This document shows, piece by piece, positions 1-8,084 of a stretch of DNA of 64,000 bases. The stretch comes from Propionibacteriaceae bacterium (GTDB lineage: Bacteria; Actinomycetota; Actinomycetes; Propionibacteriales; Propionibacteriaceae), in NCBI GenBank assembly GCA_031267645.1, contig JAIRYW010000061.1, positions 1-64,000 of the forward strand. The letters run 5' to 3'. A program made the position numbers and the translations under genes. Position 1 is the stretch's first letter; each line of letters opens with the position of its first letter. The notes under the pieces were generated by a model that worked only from the letters and a program-made list of their open reading frames with translations, was not told the DNA's origin and searched no databases.

Positions 1-2271
1 CTTGGCTTGGGCCACCGGGTCCAATTTGGCGGCTTGGCAGGCCGCCAAAGCCAGCTCCAGGGCGGGCAGCCCCTGGCCGTAGGTGACCAGATAGGTGGCG
101 GCCAAGCGGCGCGCCTCCAGATAGCCGCGGGCGGTGGCCGGGATCAGGTCGAGGGCGGACAGCACCGAGGCCAGGTCGGTCAGCTGCCCGTCCGGGCTCC
201 GCCGCCGGGCCCGGACCCGGGCCAGGCCGAAGCCGGCCGCCGTCAGATAGCTGGTGTCGGTGGCGGCGCAGACCCCGTACAGACTCTCCGCCAGGTCGGG
301 CTGGCCGCCCACCTCGCAGGCCACGGCCAGGGCGAACTTGGGGGCCAGTTCGCCGGGCACCTGGCCCAAGACGGCGTTGAAATAGGACTGGGCCTGGTTC
401 CACTGCGACTGTTGCAAGAGGCTGACGCCGGCCATCCAGGCCGCCCGCCACTCCCACGGGTCGACGCTCAACATGGCCTCCACCCGCTGGTCCACGAAGG
501 CGGCGTCGCCCAGCTCCAACCCCACCCAGCAGCGGGCCAACTCGACCTCGGGCGAGTTGACCGGCGGTCGGCCCAGGGCGGCCACGCGTTGAGTCGGCGG
601 CAAGGGGGCCAAACTGGCCAGCCAGTCGACGGCCGGATCGGTCGGATCCGGCTTCAGCCGCGGCAGATGCGACCAGTCGAAGCTGTCCGAGGCCACGGTG
701 GGGTGCTCGAACAGCTCGGAGACGGCCGAACTGGTGGCCACCGAGCCCCGCTCGACGCCCACCGCCTCGCGCAGGACGCCCAACAGCTGGACCCGCAATT
801 CGTCGATCGAGCTGAAACGGTCGGACGGACTGGGGGCGCAGGCCCGGGCGATCAAACGGTAGAGGGAGTCGTGCCGGGCCAGGCTGGGCAGCTCCTCGAC
901 CGGCGGCAGAGTGGTCTGGTAGGTGGTCTGATAGCCCTTGACTTCGGCGCAGCAGACCAGCAGGGTACGCCCGATGGTGTAGATGTCGGAGGCCGACGAA
1001 CAGCCCTGGGTGGGGACCTCGGGGGCTTGGAAGCCAGCCGTGCCGAAGATGGGCGAGACGTCGTCGTCGATCCGGCGCACCCCGCCCAAGTCAATCAATT
1101 TGACGGTGTCGTCCAGGTGCATCAGGTTGTCGGGTTTGAAGTCGCAGTAGAGCAGACCGCGCTGGTGCAGGTAATTGAAGGCCGGCAGGACGCCCAGGAT
1201 GAGGGCGATGGCCTGGTCCACCGGCAGGGGGTCGTGCGTGCCGGCGGCCGAACGGCGGTCTTTCAAGATCTGCTTGACCGAACGCCCGTTGACGAACTCC
1301 ATCACGATGTAGGCGGCGTTGCGGTGGGTCACGAAGTTGAAGATCTCGACGATCAAGGGGTGCTGGACCTCGGCCAAGAAACGCTGTTCGGCGATGGCGG
1401 AGGCCTGGGCGTTGGCGTCGCCGACGTTGAGCAGACCCTTCAGCACCACCCAGCGGTTGGAGACGTTACGGTCCTGGGCCAGGTAGATCCAGCCCATGCC
1501 GCCGTAAGCCAGGGGGCCGCGCACCTCGTATTGGCCGGCCACCAACTCGCCCACGGTCAGTTTGGGGGTGAAGGAGTAAGGCTGACGGCACTGGGGGCAG
1601 AAACCCTCCAAGCGGCCCTCCCCGGTCTCGTCCGAGCGGCCCACGGCCGCCCCGCAGCTGGGGCAGACCCGGCGCTCCTCCGGGATGGCCGGGTCGGTCA
1701 AGATGGTCGCCGCCGGGTCGCCGGCCGGTTCCACCGGCACCTCGGTCAAACCGGCCCCGAGATGTCCGGAGCGCAGTCGGGTGGAGGTGGCCGCCCGACT
1801 GACCGAGACCGGGCCGGCGCCGACCCGTAAACGGGCTGAGCCCAAGGCGGTGGTGCCCAAACGGCTGGTCAGGGGAGCGGCTAGGACGGCGCTGGAGGGA
1901 CGGGCCGGCGGCGGTGGCCCGGCCGGGGCGCCGCAGATGGTGCAATAGCCGTCCTCGACCAGACCGGGGCAACCCGGGGCCTGACAGCGGACCGCGGTCG
2001 GCGGCGGTCCGACCGGTCCGGCCGGTGGGGTGGGGCCGGCCGGCCGGTACGGGGTCGGCCCCATCGCCTGACGGCCAGGGCTGAGACGAGGCGACGGCGG
2101 GGCCACCGGGGCCGGCGTCGGGGTCGGGTGGTTGAGCGGGCGGCCCGGTCCAGGGCTTGGGGCGACGGACGGCCCGGCGCCGGAGCCGTCCGAGCCGACT
2201 GGTGGCAGACCGCAGACGTCGCAGTAGCCGTCGATGATGCGACCGGGACAGCCGGGGCGTCCGCAGCTCAT
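1..2271 (-). CDS. pknG: PknG-type serine/threonine protein kinase, C-terminus cut by window edge
   Basis: Cytosolic eukaryotic-type Ser/Thr kinase of the PknG family, which in mycobacteria and corynebacteria phosphorylates the FHA protein GarA/OdhI to set TCA-cycle and glutamate flux. 757 codons are visible and the frame is open at base 1. Two short Cys motifs of the form C-x4-C...DGYC-x2-CG lie near residues 3-24 and 94-122. A rubredoxin-like CPSC...CPQC module follows at about 201-232, then the kinase domain: Gly-rich loop GPLAYGGMGW near 254, Lys in VVLKGLL near 275, catalytic loop YCDFKPDN near 375 and DLGG (in place of DFG) near 394. Helical TPR-like sequence continues to the edge. The ATG overlaps the upstream stop as ATGA, so it is translationally coupled as the last visible gene of the operon. 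The domain order matches PknG; substrate and regulation are inferred. Confidence 0.93.
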   Translation of the reverse strand, partial: MSCGRPGCPGRIIDGYCDVCGLPPVGSDGSGAGPSVAPSPGPGRPLNHPTPTPAPVAPPSPRLSPGRQAMGPTPYRPAGPTPPAGPVGPPPTAVRCQAPGCPGLVEDGYCTICGAPAGPPPPARPSSAVLAAPLTSRLGTTALGSARLRVGAGPVSVSRAATSTRLRSGHLGAGLTEVPVEPAGDPAATILTDPAIPEERRVCPSCGAAVGRSDETGEGRLEGFCPQCRQPYSFTPKLTVGELVAGQYEVRGPLAYGGMGWIYLAQDRNVSNRWVVLKGLLNVGDANAQASAIAEQRFLAEVQHPLIVEIFNFVTHRNAAYIVMEFVNGRSVKQILKDRRSAAGTHDPLPVDQAIALILGVLPAFNYLHQRGLLYCDFKPDNLMHLDDTVKLIDLGGVRRIDDDVSPIFGTAGFQAPEVPTQGCSSASDIYTIGRTLLVCCAEVKGYQTTYQTTLPPVEELPSLARHDSLYRLIARACAPSPSDRFSSIDELRVQLLGVLREAVGVERGSVATSSAVSELFEHPTVASDSFDWSHLPRLKPDPTDPAVDWLASLAPLPPTQRVAALGRPPVNSPEVELARCWVGLELGDAAFVDQRVEAMLSVDPWEWRAAWMAGVSLLQQSQWNQAQSYFNAVLGQVPGELAPKFALAVACEVGGQPDLAESLYGVCAATDTSYLTAAGFGLARVRARRRSPDGQLTDLASVLSALDLIPATARGYLEARRLAATYLVTYGQGLPALELALAACQAAKLDPVAQAK

Positions 2272-3488
2272 GGGTCGGACCTCCGATCAGTCGTCGGGAG
2301 CGGTGGCGTGGGATCGGTCGGATCGCCGCCGGAGCCGTCCGACTGGGCGGCGGTCCGCTCGGCCGCCGGGTCCAGGTCGAGGGCGGCGGCGTAAGCGTCC
2401 AGGATCGGGCGCAACACCGCCATCGGCGTGGGTCGACGCGACAACAACTCTTCGGCCTGGTCGGCCAGACCGGCCGTGGCGGCGTCCGGTCGGCGGGCCC
2501 CCCGTTCCTGGTCGCGCAGCCGGGTCAGCTCGGCGCCGGCCGCCGTCCAGTCGTCCCAAGCCGCCCGATTGGCCCGTTCGACCAAGTCCAGGGCTTGGGC
2601 CACCGTCTCCAGCCGGGTCCGGTAGAGATTCAACTCGGCCTCGTCGGCGGGCGGTTGGCCGAGGGCGGCCAACCGGGGCAGGGCGTATTTCGGGGCTGGT
2701 TGGACCCGCCCTCGGACCCGTTCGACCAGGGCGGCCAGCTCGGTCTCGCGCTGGCCCAGACGCTCCCGCAAGGCCTGGGCCTGGGCCGTCAGCTGGGCCA
2801 ACCGGCGGCGACGGGCGTTGCCCACGATGAGATCGCGTTCGAGTTGGGCGGCCTGGATCTCGATCGGACCCAGACGGCCGCCGATGTCGCCGCCGCGACC
2901 GGCCATGGCCGCCAACTGGTCGATGGATTCGGCCATCTGGTCGACCTGGCGGCGCCAATCGGTCCGGTCGTCGGCCGGCTCCAACTCGACCTGTTGGCGC
3001 AGACGCTCGACCTGGGCCCGCAGACCGGACAGACGCAACGAGGCCTGGCCGTCCAAGGCGGTCAGGCTGAGCTGGGCCGTCAACTGGGCGGTCAAGGCGT
3101 CGGACAGCCGACAGGCCTCGGGCAAGTTGACCGACAGCCCGGCGGCCGGGCCCTGGGCCGAGACGGGCTGAGGCTGGGCGTCGTCCAACCGGCTCCAGAT
3201 CAATTGCGACAGCTGGCTCAGCTGGACCGCTCCGACCCGGCCGGAGTCCCAGCCCCGGAGGAGGTCTTGGTAACGACGTTGGACCGCCTGCCAGACCGAC
3301 AGGGCCACCATCAGGTCGCCGGTCTGGGCCCCCGCCGACGGCCGCTGGGCCAGAGCCCGGTCGAGGCGGTCCAACTCGGCCCGGCGTTGGCCCAGCCATT
3401 CGCCCAACTGGTCGAGGTAGACCAGCATCTGCTGAGGTTGGGCCGGCCGGTCCAGGGCGCCAGGCGGCCAGGGGGCGGTCGGACTCAC
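2268..3488 (-). CDS. coiled-coil protein of the pknG operon
   Basis: Soluble 406-residue protein with no signal peptide or membrane segment. It is rich in Leu, Gln, Arg and Ala with long predicted helices, especially residues 20-60 and 130-330, and has an acidic, Pro-rich tail. I do not recognise a named family. The GTG start at 3488 overlaps the stop of the GlnX-like gene as GTGA, and its own stop overlaps the pknG start as ATGA, so it should be made together with both. In mycobacteria the gene between glnX and pknG is the lipoprotein glnH; this protein occupies that position but has no lipobox or solute-binding features. A scaffold or adaptor between the membrane sensor and kinase is a reasonable guess. 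An in-frame ATG at 3611 would put the start deep inside the upstream gene and is rejected. Confidence 0.8.
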   Translation of the reverse strand: MSPTAPWPPGALDRPAQPQQMLVYLDQLGEWLGQRRAELDRLDRALAQRPSAGAQTGDLMVALSVWQAVQRRYQDLLRGWDSGRVGAVQLSQLSQLIWSRLDDAQPQPVSAQGPAAGLSVNLPEACRLSDALTAQLTAQLSLTALDGQASLRLSGLRAQVERLRQQVELEPADDRTDWRRQVDQMAESIDQLAAMAGRGGDIGGRLGPIEIQAAQLERDLIVGNARRRRLAQLTAQAQALRERLGQRETELAALVERVRGRVQPAPKYALPRLAALGQPPADEAELNLYRTRLETVAQALDLVERANRAAWDDWTAAGAELTRLRDQERGARRPDAATAGLADQAEELLSRRPTPMAVLRPILDAYAAALDLDPAAERTAAQSDGSGGDPTDPTPPLPTTDRRSDP

Positions 3489-4834
3489 CTGTACTCCGTC
3501 AATCGGGTGCGGAAGCCGATCAGAGCCAAGCTGACTCCGACCAGGCCCAAGAGCAGGGTCAGCGAGGCCTGTTCGAGGGCCGATTCCAAACCGCCGTCGG
3601 CCACCTGCCACACCAGCTCGGCTTCGAGCTGGGCACTGGCTTCGACCAGGTCGAGCCAGGGCGAGCTGGCGTTCAGGCCGAAGATCTCAGCCGCCTGAGC
3701 CGGGTCGGTCTGGGGTTCCAAGCGGTCGTGGGCGGCTTGGATCTCGTCCCAGGCCGCCATCAGAGCCGGCCAGGCCGGCTGCAGTCCGACGGCCGAGTCG
3801 GCCAATTCGGCCAGCCAGACCTTGGCCTGGCCCAGCCGGCGGCCGGCCTCGTCGTGTTGGGCCGAGAAAGCCGCGGGCTGGCCGATCGCCCCGCAGTCGG
3901 CCGCCGCCACCGTCCAGGCCGCGGTCTCGACTTGATGGATCAGACGGACGGACTGGACAGCGACGCTGGCCTGGTCCAACTGGTTCCAGACCCGTTGGCT
4001 GGACAGCGACGATTGGAAGGTCAAGGCGATCAGAGCCGCCATGGCTCCGATCAGGCCCAGGTTGATCAGCCGGTGGGTGCGCCGCGACATCACCACCTGG
4101 ATCAAGAGCAAGAGGGCGACGCAGACCCAGCTGGAGACGGCCGCGGCGGTGGTGAAGCCCGGTCTGGCCCCGGCCCCGGCCCGGTCCGACTGCTCGATCA
4201 AGGCGGCCAGCTGGACGTCCAAGGCTGCTCCGGCCACCTGGTGGGCTTGGGCGCCCTGGTCGAGCCCGGCCGCCGGGTCGGTGGCGCGGACCCGTAAGGC
4301 CTGGTCGACCAAGTCCTGGTAGGACATGGCCGTTTGAGACAGAGCCACCAAATCGTCGAAGGCGGCCCAACCGGAGCTCACGGCGCTCAGAATGCCCCGG
4401 TGGACGTCGCCCATGGCGGCGTTGAAGGCGTCGGCCGGGCCGGTTCCGGCCGCCGGGTCGATCAAGGCGACGGCGGCGGCGGCGTCGGCCCGGGCCCAGT
4501 CGGTCTCCAAGGCGCGCAGTCCGACGCCGCGGTGGGAGGCCGTGTTGAAGTCCTGAGCCCGTTCCGGCGGCAGGGTCACGGCCAGCAGACTGAGGATGGT
4601 GGCGACCGCCATGACGGCCAAGCTGATCCAGCGCAGACGGCCCAACAATTTGGGAGTCGGCGCCGCGGTCCGCCTGGGCCGCGGCCGGCCGCTCGGCCCG
4701 ATCAGGCTCTGGCCGCTCCCCCCGGTCGGAGCGGGGCGGCCGGCCGGGACGGGCGGGGTGGCGGTGGCGCTGGCGGGGGAGGGAGCGCCCGGCGGCGGGG
4801 CGGGTCGCCCGGCGGCCGGCCCGGGCCTAGGCAT
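3485..4834 (-). CDS. glnX: GlnX-like four-helix transmembrane sensor protein
   Basis: Membrane protein of 449 residues. After a cytoplasmic Pro/Arg-rich leader (about 1-65) come TM1 (about 68-90), a helical extracytoplasmic domain (about 95-215), a TM2-TM3 hairpin (about 228-275), a second helical extracytoplasmic domain and TM4 (about 425-443). The two outer segments look like four-helix-bundle sensor domains. The layout and the position two genes before pknG match mycobacterial GlnX (Rv0412c), which with the amino-acid-binding lipoprotein GlnH signals to PknG. No GlnH is present here, so the ligand may be sensed directly or through another protein. The ATG at 4834 overlaps the upstream AAA+ gene by 8 nt; a longer open frame reaching 5524 runs antiphase through that gene and is not used. 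Confidence 0.72.
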   Translation of the reverse strand: MPRPGPAAGRPAPPPGAPSPASATATPPVPAGRPAPTGGSGQSLIGPSGRPRPRRTAAPTPKLLGRLRWISLAVMAVATILSLLAVTLPPERAQDFNTASHRGVGLRALETDWARADAAAAVALIDPAAGTGPADAFNAAMGDVHRGILSAVSSGWAAFDDLVALSQTAMSYQDLVDQALRVRATDPAAGLDQGAQAHQVAGAALDVQLAALIEQSDRAGAGARPGFTTAAAVSSWVCVALLLLIQVVMSRRTHRLINLGLIGAMAALIALTFQSSLSSQRVWNQLDQASVAVQSVRLIHQVETAAWTVAAADCGAIGQPAAFSAQHDEAGRRLGQAKVWLAELADSAVGLQPAWPALMAAWDEIQAAHDRLEPQTDPAQAAEIFGLNASSPWLDLVEASAQLEAELVWQVADGGLESALEQASLTLLLGLVGVSLALIGFRTRLTEYR

Positions 4835-6074
4835 CGTCCGCCTCGGCCGGCTTCGTCCCAGCCGGTTCCGTCTCGGTCGGTTCCGTCTCGACCGACTCTG
4901 GTCCGGCCGGCCATTCGACGGGGTCGGTCTCGATCGGCCCGATGACGTCGGCCGGCGTGAGCTGGCGCAGTTGGTCGGTGCTGGGATCGGCCACCTCGCG
5001 CAGGCGCCAGGCCTGACGGCCGATGGCGGCCTCGAAGACGTTACGGGCAAAACGGCCATTGCCGAAGCCGTCGTCGCGGACCTGCTGGGCCAGCACCAGC
5101 CGGAAGGCGTCGATGGAATCAGTCCCGAGGTCGTAATCGTCTCTTTGGGCCATCCCGGTGAAGATGCCGACCAATTCGTCGTCGCTGTAGTCGTCGAACA
5201 CGATGGTGGTACGGAAACGTGAGGCCAGGCCCGGGTTCTCGGCGATGAAACGCTCCATCGGGGCCGGGTAGCCGGCCACGATGACGACCAAGTCCGAGCG
5301 GTGGTCCTCCATCTCCTTGACCAGGGTGTTGATGGCCTCCTCGCCGTATTGGTCGCCGGCCAGGGCATAGGCCTCGTCGATGAAGAGGACGCCGCCCAGG
5401 GCTTGGGCCGCCACCTCGGCCGTTTTGATGGCGGTCTGGCCCAGGTAGCCGGCCACCAGCTCGGAACGGTCGACTTCGACCAACTGGCCCTGGCTGAGCA
5501 AGCCGAGAGCCCGGTAGATCCCACCGACCAGACGGGCCACCGTGGTCTTGCCAGTGCCCGGGTTGCCCACGAAGACCAGGTGTCGGGTCACGGTCGGGTC
5601 TTTCAAACCGGCCTTGGCGCGCAAGCCCTGGACCCGCAGGATGGCGGATTGGCGGTGGATCTCCTGCTTGACCGAGATCAGGCCGACCAACTGGTCCAAT
5701 TCGGCCAGCAGCTCCTCCAGCGTCTTGGGCTCCGGCTCCGGTTCCACCGGCGCCGCGGTCTCGGCGGCGGCGGCTTGGGTCAGGTCGGCCGGGGCCGGGG
5801 AGGTGGCCGAGCCGGTGGCGTCCGGAGGGCCGACCGGCCAGTCGGAGATCGGGCGGCCGGCCTGGTTCAACGGGCCGAAGGCGCCGGGGGCGTGCGGATC
5901 GAGGCCGCTGAGATCGAAATGATCGACTGACGGCAGGTCGGCGGCCGGCAGCCCTAAATCACGCAGGCGTTGGGACTGCTGACGCAGCTGGCCCAGGACG
6001 CGCGACAGGAGCGCTGGCGCCTCCTGCGTGAACTCCTCCATGGCCTGTTCAGGCGTCTTGTCCGGCTCCGTCAC
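4827..6074 (-). CDS. AAA+ ATPase, CbbX/SpoVK/EccA-like
   Basis: Soluble ATPase of 415 residues. The N-terminal 130 residues are poorly conserved, acidic and Pro-rich. A CbbX/SpoVK-type AAA+ domain follows: Walker A GNPGTGKTTVAR, Walker B LFIDEAYAL, and a sensor and arginine-finger region ending in ASRFRTTIVFDDY. This clade includes the rubisco activase CbbX and the N-terminal-TPR ATPases of type VII secretion, but no TPR repeats or ESX genes are visible here. GTG start at 6074, overlapping the upstream stop as GTGA. Its place between telA and the GlnX-like sensor suggests a remodelling enzyme for the membrane or kinase complex of this operon; the substrate is unknown. Confidence 0.85.
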   Translation of the reverse strand: MTEPDKTPEQAMEEFTQEAPALLSRVLGQLRQQSQRLRDLGLPAADLPSVDHFDLSGLDPHAPGAFGPLNQAGRPISDWPVGPPDATGSATSPAPADLTQAAAAETAAPVEPEPEPKTLEELLAELDQLVGLISVKQEIHRQSAILRVQGLRAKAGLKDPTVTRHLVFVGNPGTGKTTVARLVGGIYRALGLLSQGQLVEVDRSELVAGYLGQTAIKTAEVAAQALGGVLFIDEAYALAGDQYGEEAINTLVKEMEDHRSDLVVIVAGYPAPMERFIAENPGLASRFRTTIVFDDYSDDELVGIFTGMAQRDDYDLGTDSIDAFRLVLAQQVRDDGFGNGRFARNVFEAAIGRQAWRLREVADPSTDQLRQLTPADVIGPIETDPVEWPAGPESVETEPTETEPAGTKPAEADDA

Positions 6075-6616
6075 CAGGCCTCCAGATCGAGCGGGTTGTC
6101 CGAGGGCGGGGCGCCCAGTTCGTCCACCTGGGTCGCGACCGGCGCCTCGGGGGCGAATCTCTGACGTAGGAAGCGTCCCTGGGCCACCAGGGCGCGGGCG
6201 TCTTTCTGCAGCACGGCGTCGTACATCCGGTCGACCGCCGCCCCCAGCAGATCGAGCTGATCGATCAAGATCAACAAGCTGGTCTTGCCCTGGGCGATCG
6301 GCCTGGTGTTGGCCCAGTCGCGGGGCAGACGGAGGTACCCGGTCAGCGACTCGGGCAGGTAGCTGGTGGCGGTGGCGACGAGGGCGTACTGGTCGACCGA
6401 GGTCAGGCCGGAGTTGTCCATCCTGGGCACGGTCTGGCGCAAACGGGTCGTGACTCGGCGGACCCGGGCCACCACCGCTGGCGGCAGGCTGGGATCGTCC
6501 ACCGACTGGTCGACCTGGTCGAGGGCGGCGACGATGTCGGCCGGAGTCGGAGCAGGCGGCACCACCGGGGCCTCCGCCGCCTCGTCATCTCCTTTGATCC
6601 AGCCGAACAAAGCCAC
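6071..6616 (-). CDS. conserved-looking protein downstream of telA, unknown function
   Basis: Small soluble protein of 181 residues, starting MALFGW, with a Pro/Ala-rich N-terminal segment followed by helical sequence; no signal peptide or membrane segment. TelA-family genes are often followed by small helical XpaC-like partners, and this gene sits 12 nt after telA, but I cannot recognise an XpaC signature with certainty. GTG start at 6616 with no strong ribosome binding site, consistent with translation re-initiating from telA. Its stop overlaps the AAA+ gene start. Its function is probably tied to TelA. Confidence 0.75.
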   Translation of the reverse strand: MALFGWIKGDDEAAEAPVVPPAPTPADIVAALDQVDQSVDDPSLPPAVVARVRRVTTRLRQTVPRMDNSGLTSVDQYALVATATSYLPESLTGYLRLPRDWANTRPIAQGKTSLLILIDQLDLLGAAVDRMYDAVLQKDARALVAQGRFLRQRFAPEAPVATQVDELGAPPSDNPLDLEAW

Positions 6617-6628
6617 GGGAAAGGACTC

Positions 6629-7870
6629 TCAGCGGATCGAATCGACGTCGAAGTCGGTCGGAATGACGGGCTGAGAGGACTGGGCCCGGTCCAGGTAGGC
6701 GCGCGACTTGACGACCTCTTGCTCCAACACGCCGATGGTCTGAGACATCGACTGCAAGGCCTCGGCCTTGAAGCTGTCGATCGTGTCCATGGTTTGGTAG
6801 ATGTTCTGGAAGGCGGCTTGCAACTGATCCAGACCGAGGGTCGAGCTGGAGGCCTGCTGGCGGATCGCGGCCGAATTCTCCTTCAACATCTCGGAAGTGC
6901 GCTGGATCATCTCCGAGGTGGTCGAGTTGAGGGCGGTGATCTGGTCCAGGACCAGCTTCTGATTGCCCAGGGCGGCGGCCACGATGACCGCCGTGCGCAG
7001 GGCCGAGATGGTCGTGGTGGAGGCCCGGTCGACGCCCTTGATCAGCTCGATGTTGTTCTTGATGATGATGTCGATGGCGAGGTAGCTCTGGATCGAGACG
7101 GCCAGCTGGGTCAACAGGTCCTGGTGCTTCTGGCGGACGTAGAACAAGACGTCCTCGCTCATGACCTTGGCCCGCTCCGGGTCGCTCAAACCGACCTCGG
7201 CCACACGGGCGGCCAGGCGACGGTCGAGTTGTTCGGCGATGTAGACGTATTGATTCAGCCGACCCATGGTCTGCCACAGGTTCTGCTTCTCCATGTTGAG
7301 GGCGACATTGTCGCGGGTCAGCTCGTCTTGGGCCGACCGCAGGGCGTGCAGAATGGCGTTGAGGTGGGTCTGGGAGGACTGGTACTTGCGGAAGTAGTCC
7401 TCTAGCTTGCGCCCGACCGGGAAGATCCCGAGCAGCTTCTTGGTCGGCGAGACGTCATGGCTCGGATCGAGGTCCTCGATGGTGCGACGCAGCTCCATCA
7501 AGGTCTTGCCCACGGTCGAGCCTTCGGCCAGGCCGCCCTCGCGCAGCGACTTGACTGGCATGTTGAGCAGTCGGTTGGAGGTTTCGGCGGCCCGCCGGAT
7601 GTCCACGTCGCCCATGCCCCGGACGGCGTCGGCCTGGGCCGAGAACTCGGGCGAACGGGTCTGAGCCTGGTCGATGGCGGCCATGAAGCCGTCCACCTTC
7701 TGATCTAGGACGGGCACCTGGGCGGCTTCGACCTGGGGAGCCAGAGCCGGAGCCTGAGTGTCGGCGATCGGTTTGACCGGGGCTGGCGCCTCCAAGGTCA
7801 GAGGCGGAGCCGTGATGGGCGGGGCCAGCGGCGCGGCGGCGGCGTCGCCGAGGGACAACGAGTCTGTCAT
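6629..7870 (-). CDS. telA: TelA/toxic anion resistance family protein
   Basis: Protein of 413 residues in the TelA (tellurite/toxic anion resistance) family. Residues 1-75 are Pro/Ala-rich. The rest is a long all-helical domain with the family features: LLGIFPVGRKLEDYFRKYQSS near 170, then regularly spaced helices to a Gln-rich C-terminus. Family members are linked to resistance to tellurite and cell-envelope-active compounds by an unsettled mechanism. The ATG at 7870 is chosen because a good site, AGGAGA, lies just upstream and the conserved sequence starts after it; an in-frame start at 7993 has no such support. First gene of the six-gene operon ending in pknG, divergent from adnA. Confidence 0.9.
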   Translation of the reverse strand: MTDSLSLGDAAAAPLAPPITAPPLTLEAPAPVKPIADTQAPALAPQVEAAQVPVLDQKVDGFMAAIDQAQTRSPEFSAQADAVRGMGDVDIRRAAETSNRLLNMPVKSLREGGLAEGSTVGKTLMELRRTIEDLDPSHDVSPTKKLLGIFPVGRKLEDYFRKYQSSQTHLNAILHALRSAQDELTRDNVALNMEKQNLWQTMGRLNQYVYIAEQLDRRLAARVAEVGLSDPERAKVMSEDVLFYVRQKHQDLLTQLAVSIQSYLAIDIIIKNNIELIKGVDRASTTTISALRTAVIVAAALGNQKLVLDQITALNSTTSEMIQRTSEMLKENSAAIRQQASSSTLGLDQLQAAFQNIYQTMDTIDSFKAEALQSMSQTIGVLEQEVVKSRAYLDRAQSSQPVIPTDFDVDSIR

Positions 7871-8084
7871 GAGGTCTCCTGATCTTTGGACGATCGGCCG
7901 CCCGGGTGGCCGCTGGCCCGGTCGACCTGGGCTCGGTGGGACCAGACAAGGCGGACCTGAGCCTGACCAGCTTCCCACATCTGGCCCGGCCATGCGAGCT
8001 TGACCGAGGGGTCGGACCAGGGCGTGTCAGATGGCTGGGAAGGGGCTGGGACGGACTGTCGGCGCGGTCTGCTTTGATGGCTCC
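7871..8084. promoter_or_regulatory. divergent intergenic region telA / adnA
   Basis: 214 nt holding the promoters of the telA-pknG operon (leftward) and adnAB (rightward). On the plus strand TTTGAT at 8073-8078 lies six nt before the adnA ATG, the spacing of a leaderless -10 element. No LexA box or other dyad is visible, so SOS control of adnAB is not apparent. No convincing leftward promoter was picked out by eye. Confidence 0.4.

Noticed and set aside
7-1830. 607-residue open frame on the plus strand
   Set aside because: Antisense to pknG; it is low-complexity Gln/Gly/Val-rich translation typical of the opposite strand of GC-rich genes, with no motif.
3485-5524. N-terminal extension of the GlnX-like gene to 5524
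   Set aside because: The extra 230 codons lie in a shifted frame over the AAA+ ATPase gene and encode no conserved sequence.
7871-8084. LexA box in front of adnAB, and likewise in front of recCBD/uvrD2
   Set aside because: I looked for GAAC-N4-GTTC-type dyads in both gaps and found none, so SOS control of these repair genes is not claimed.
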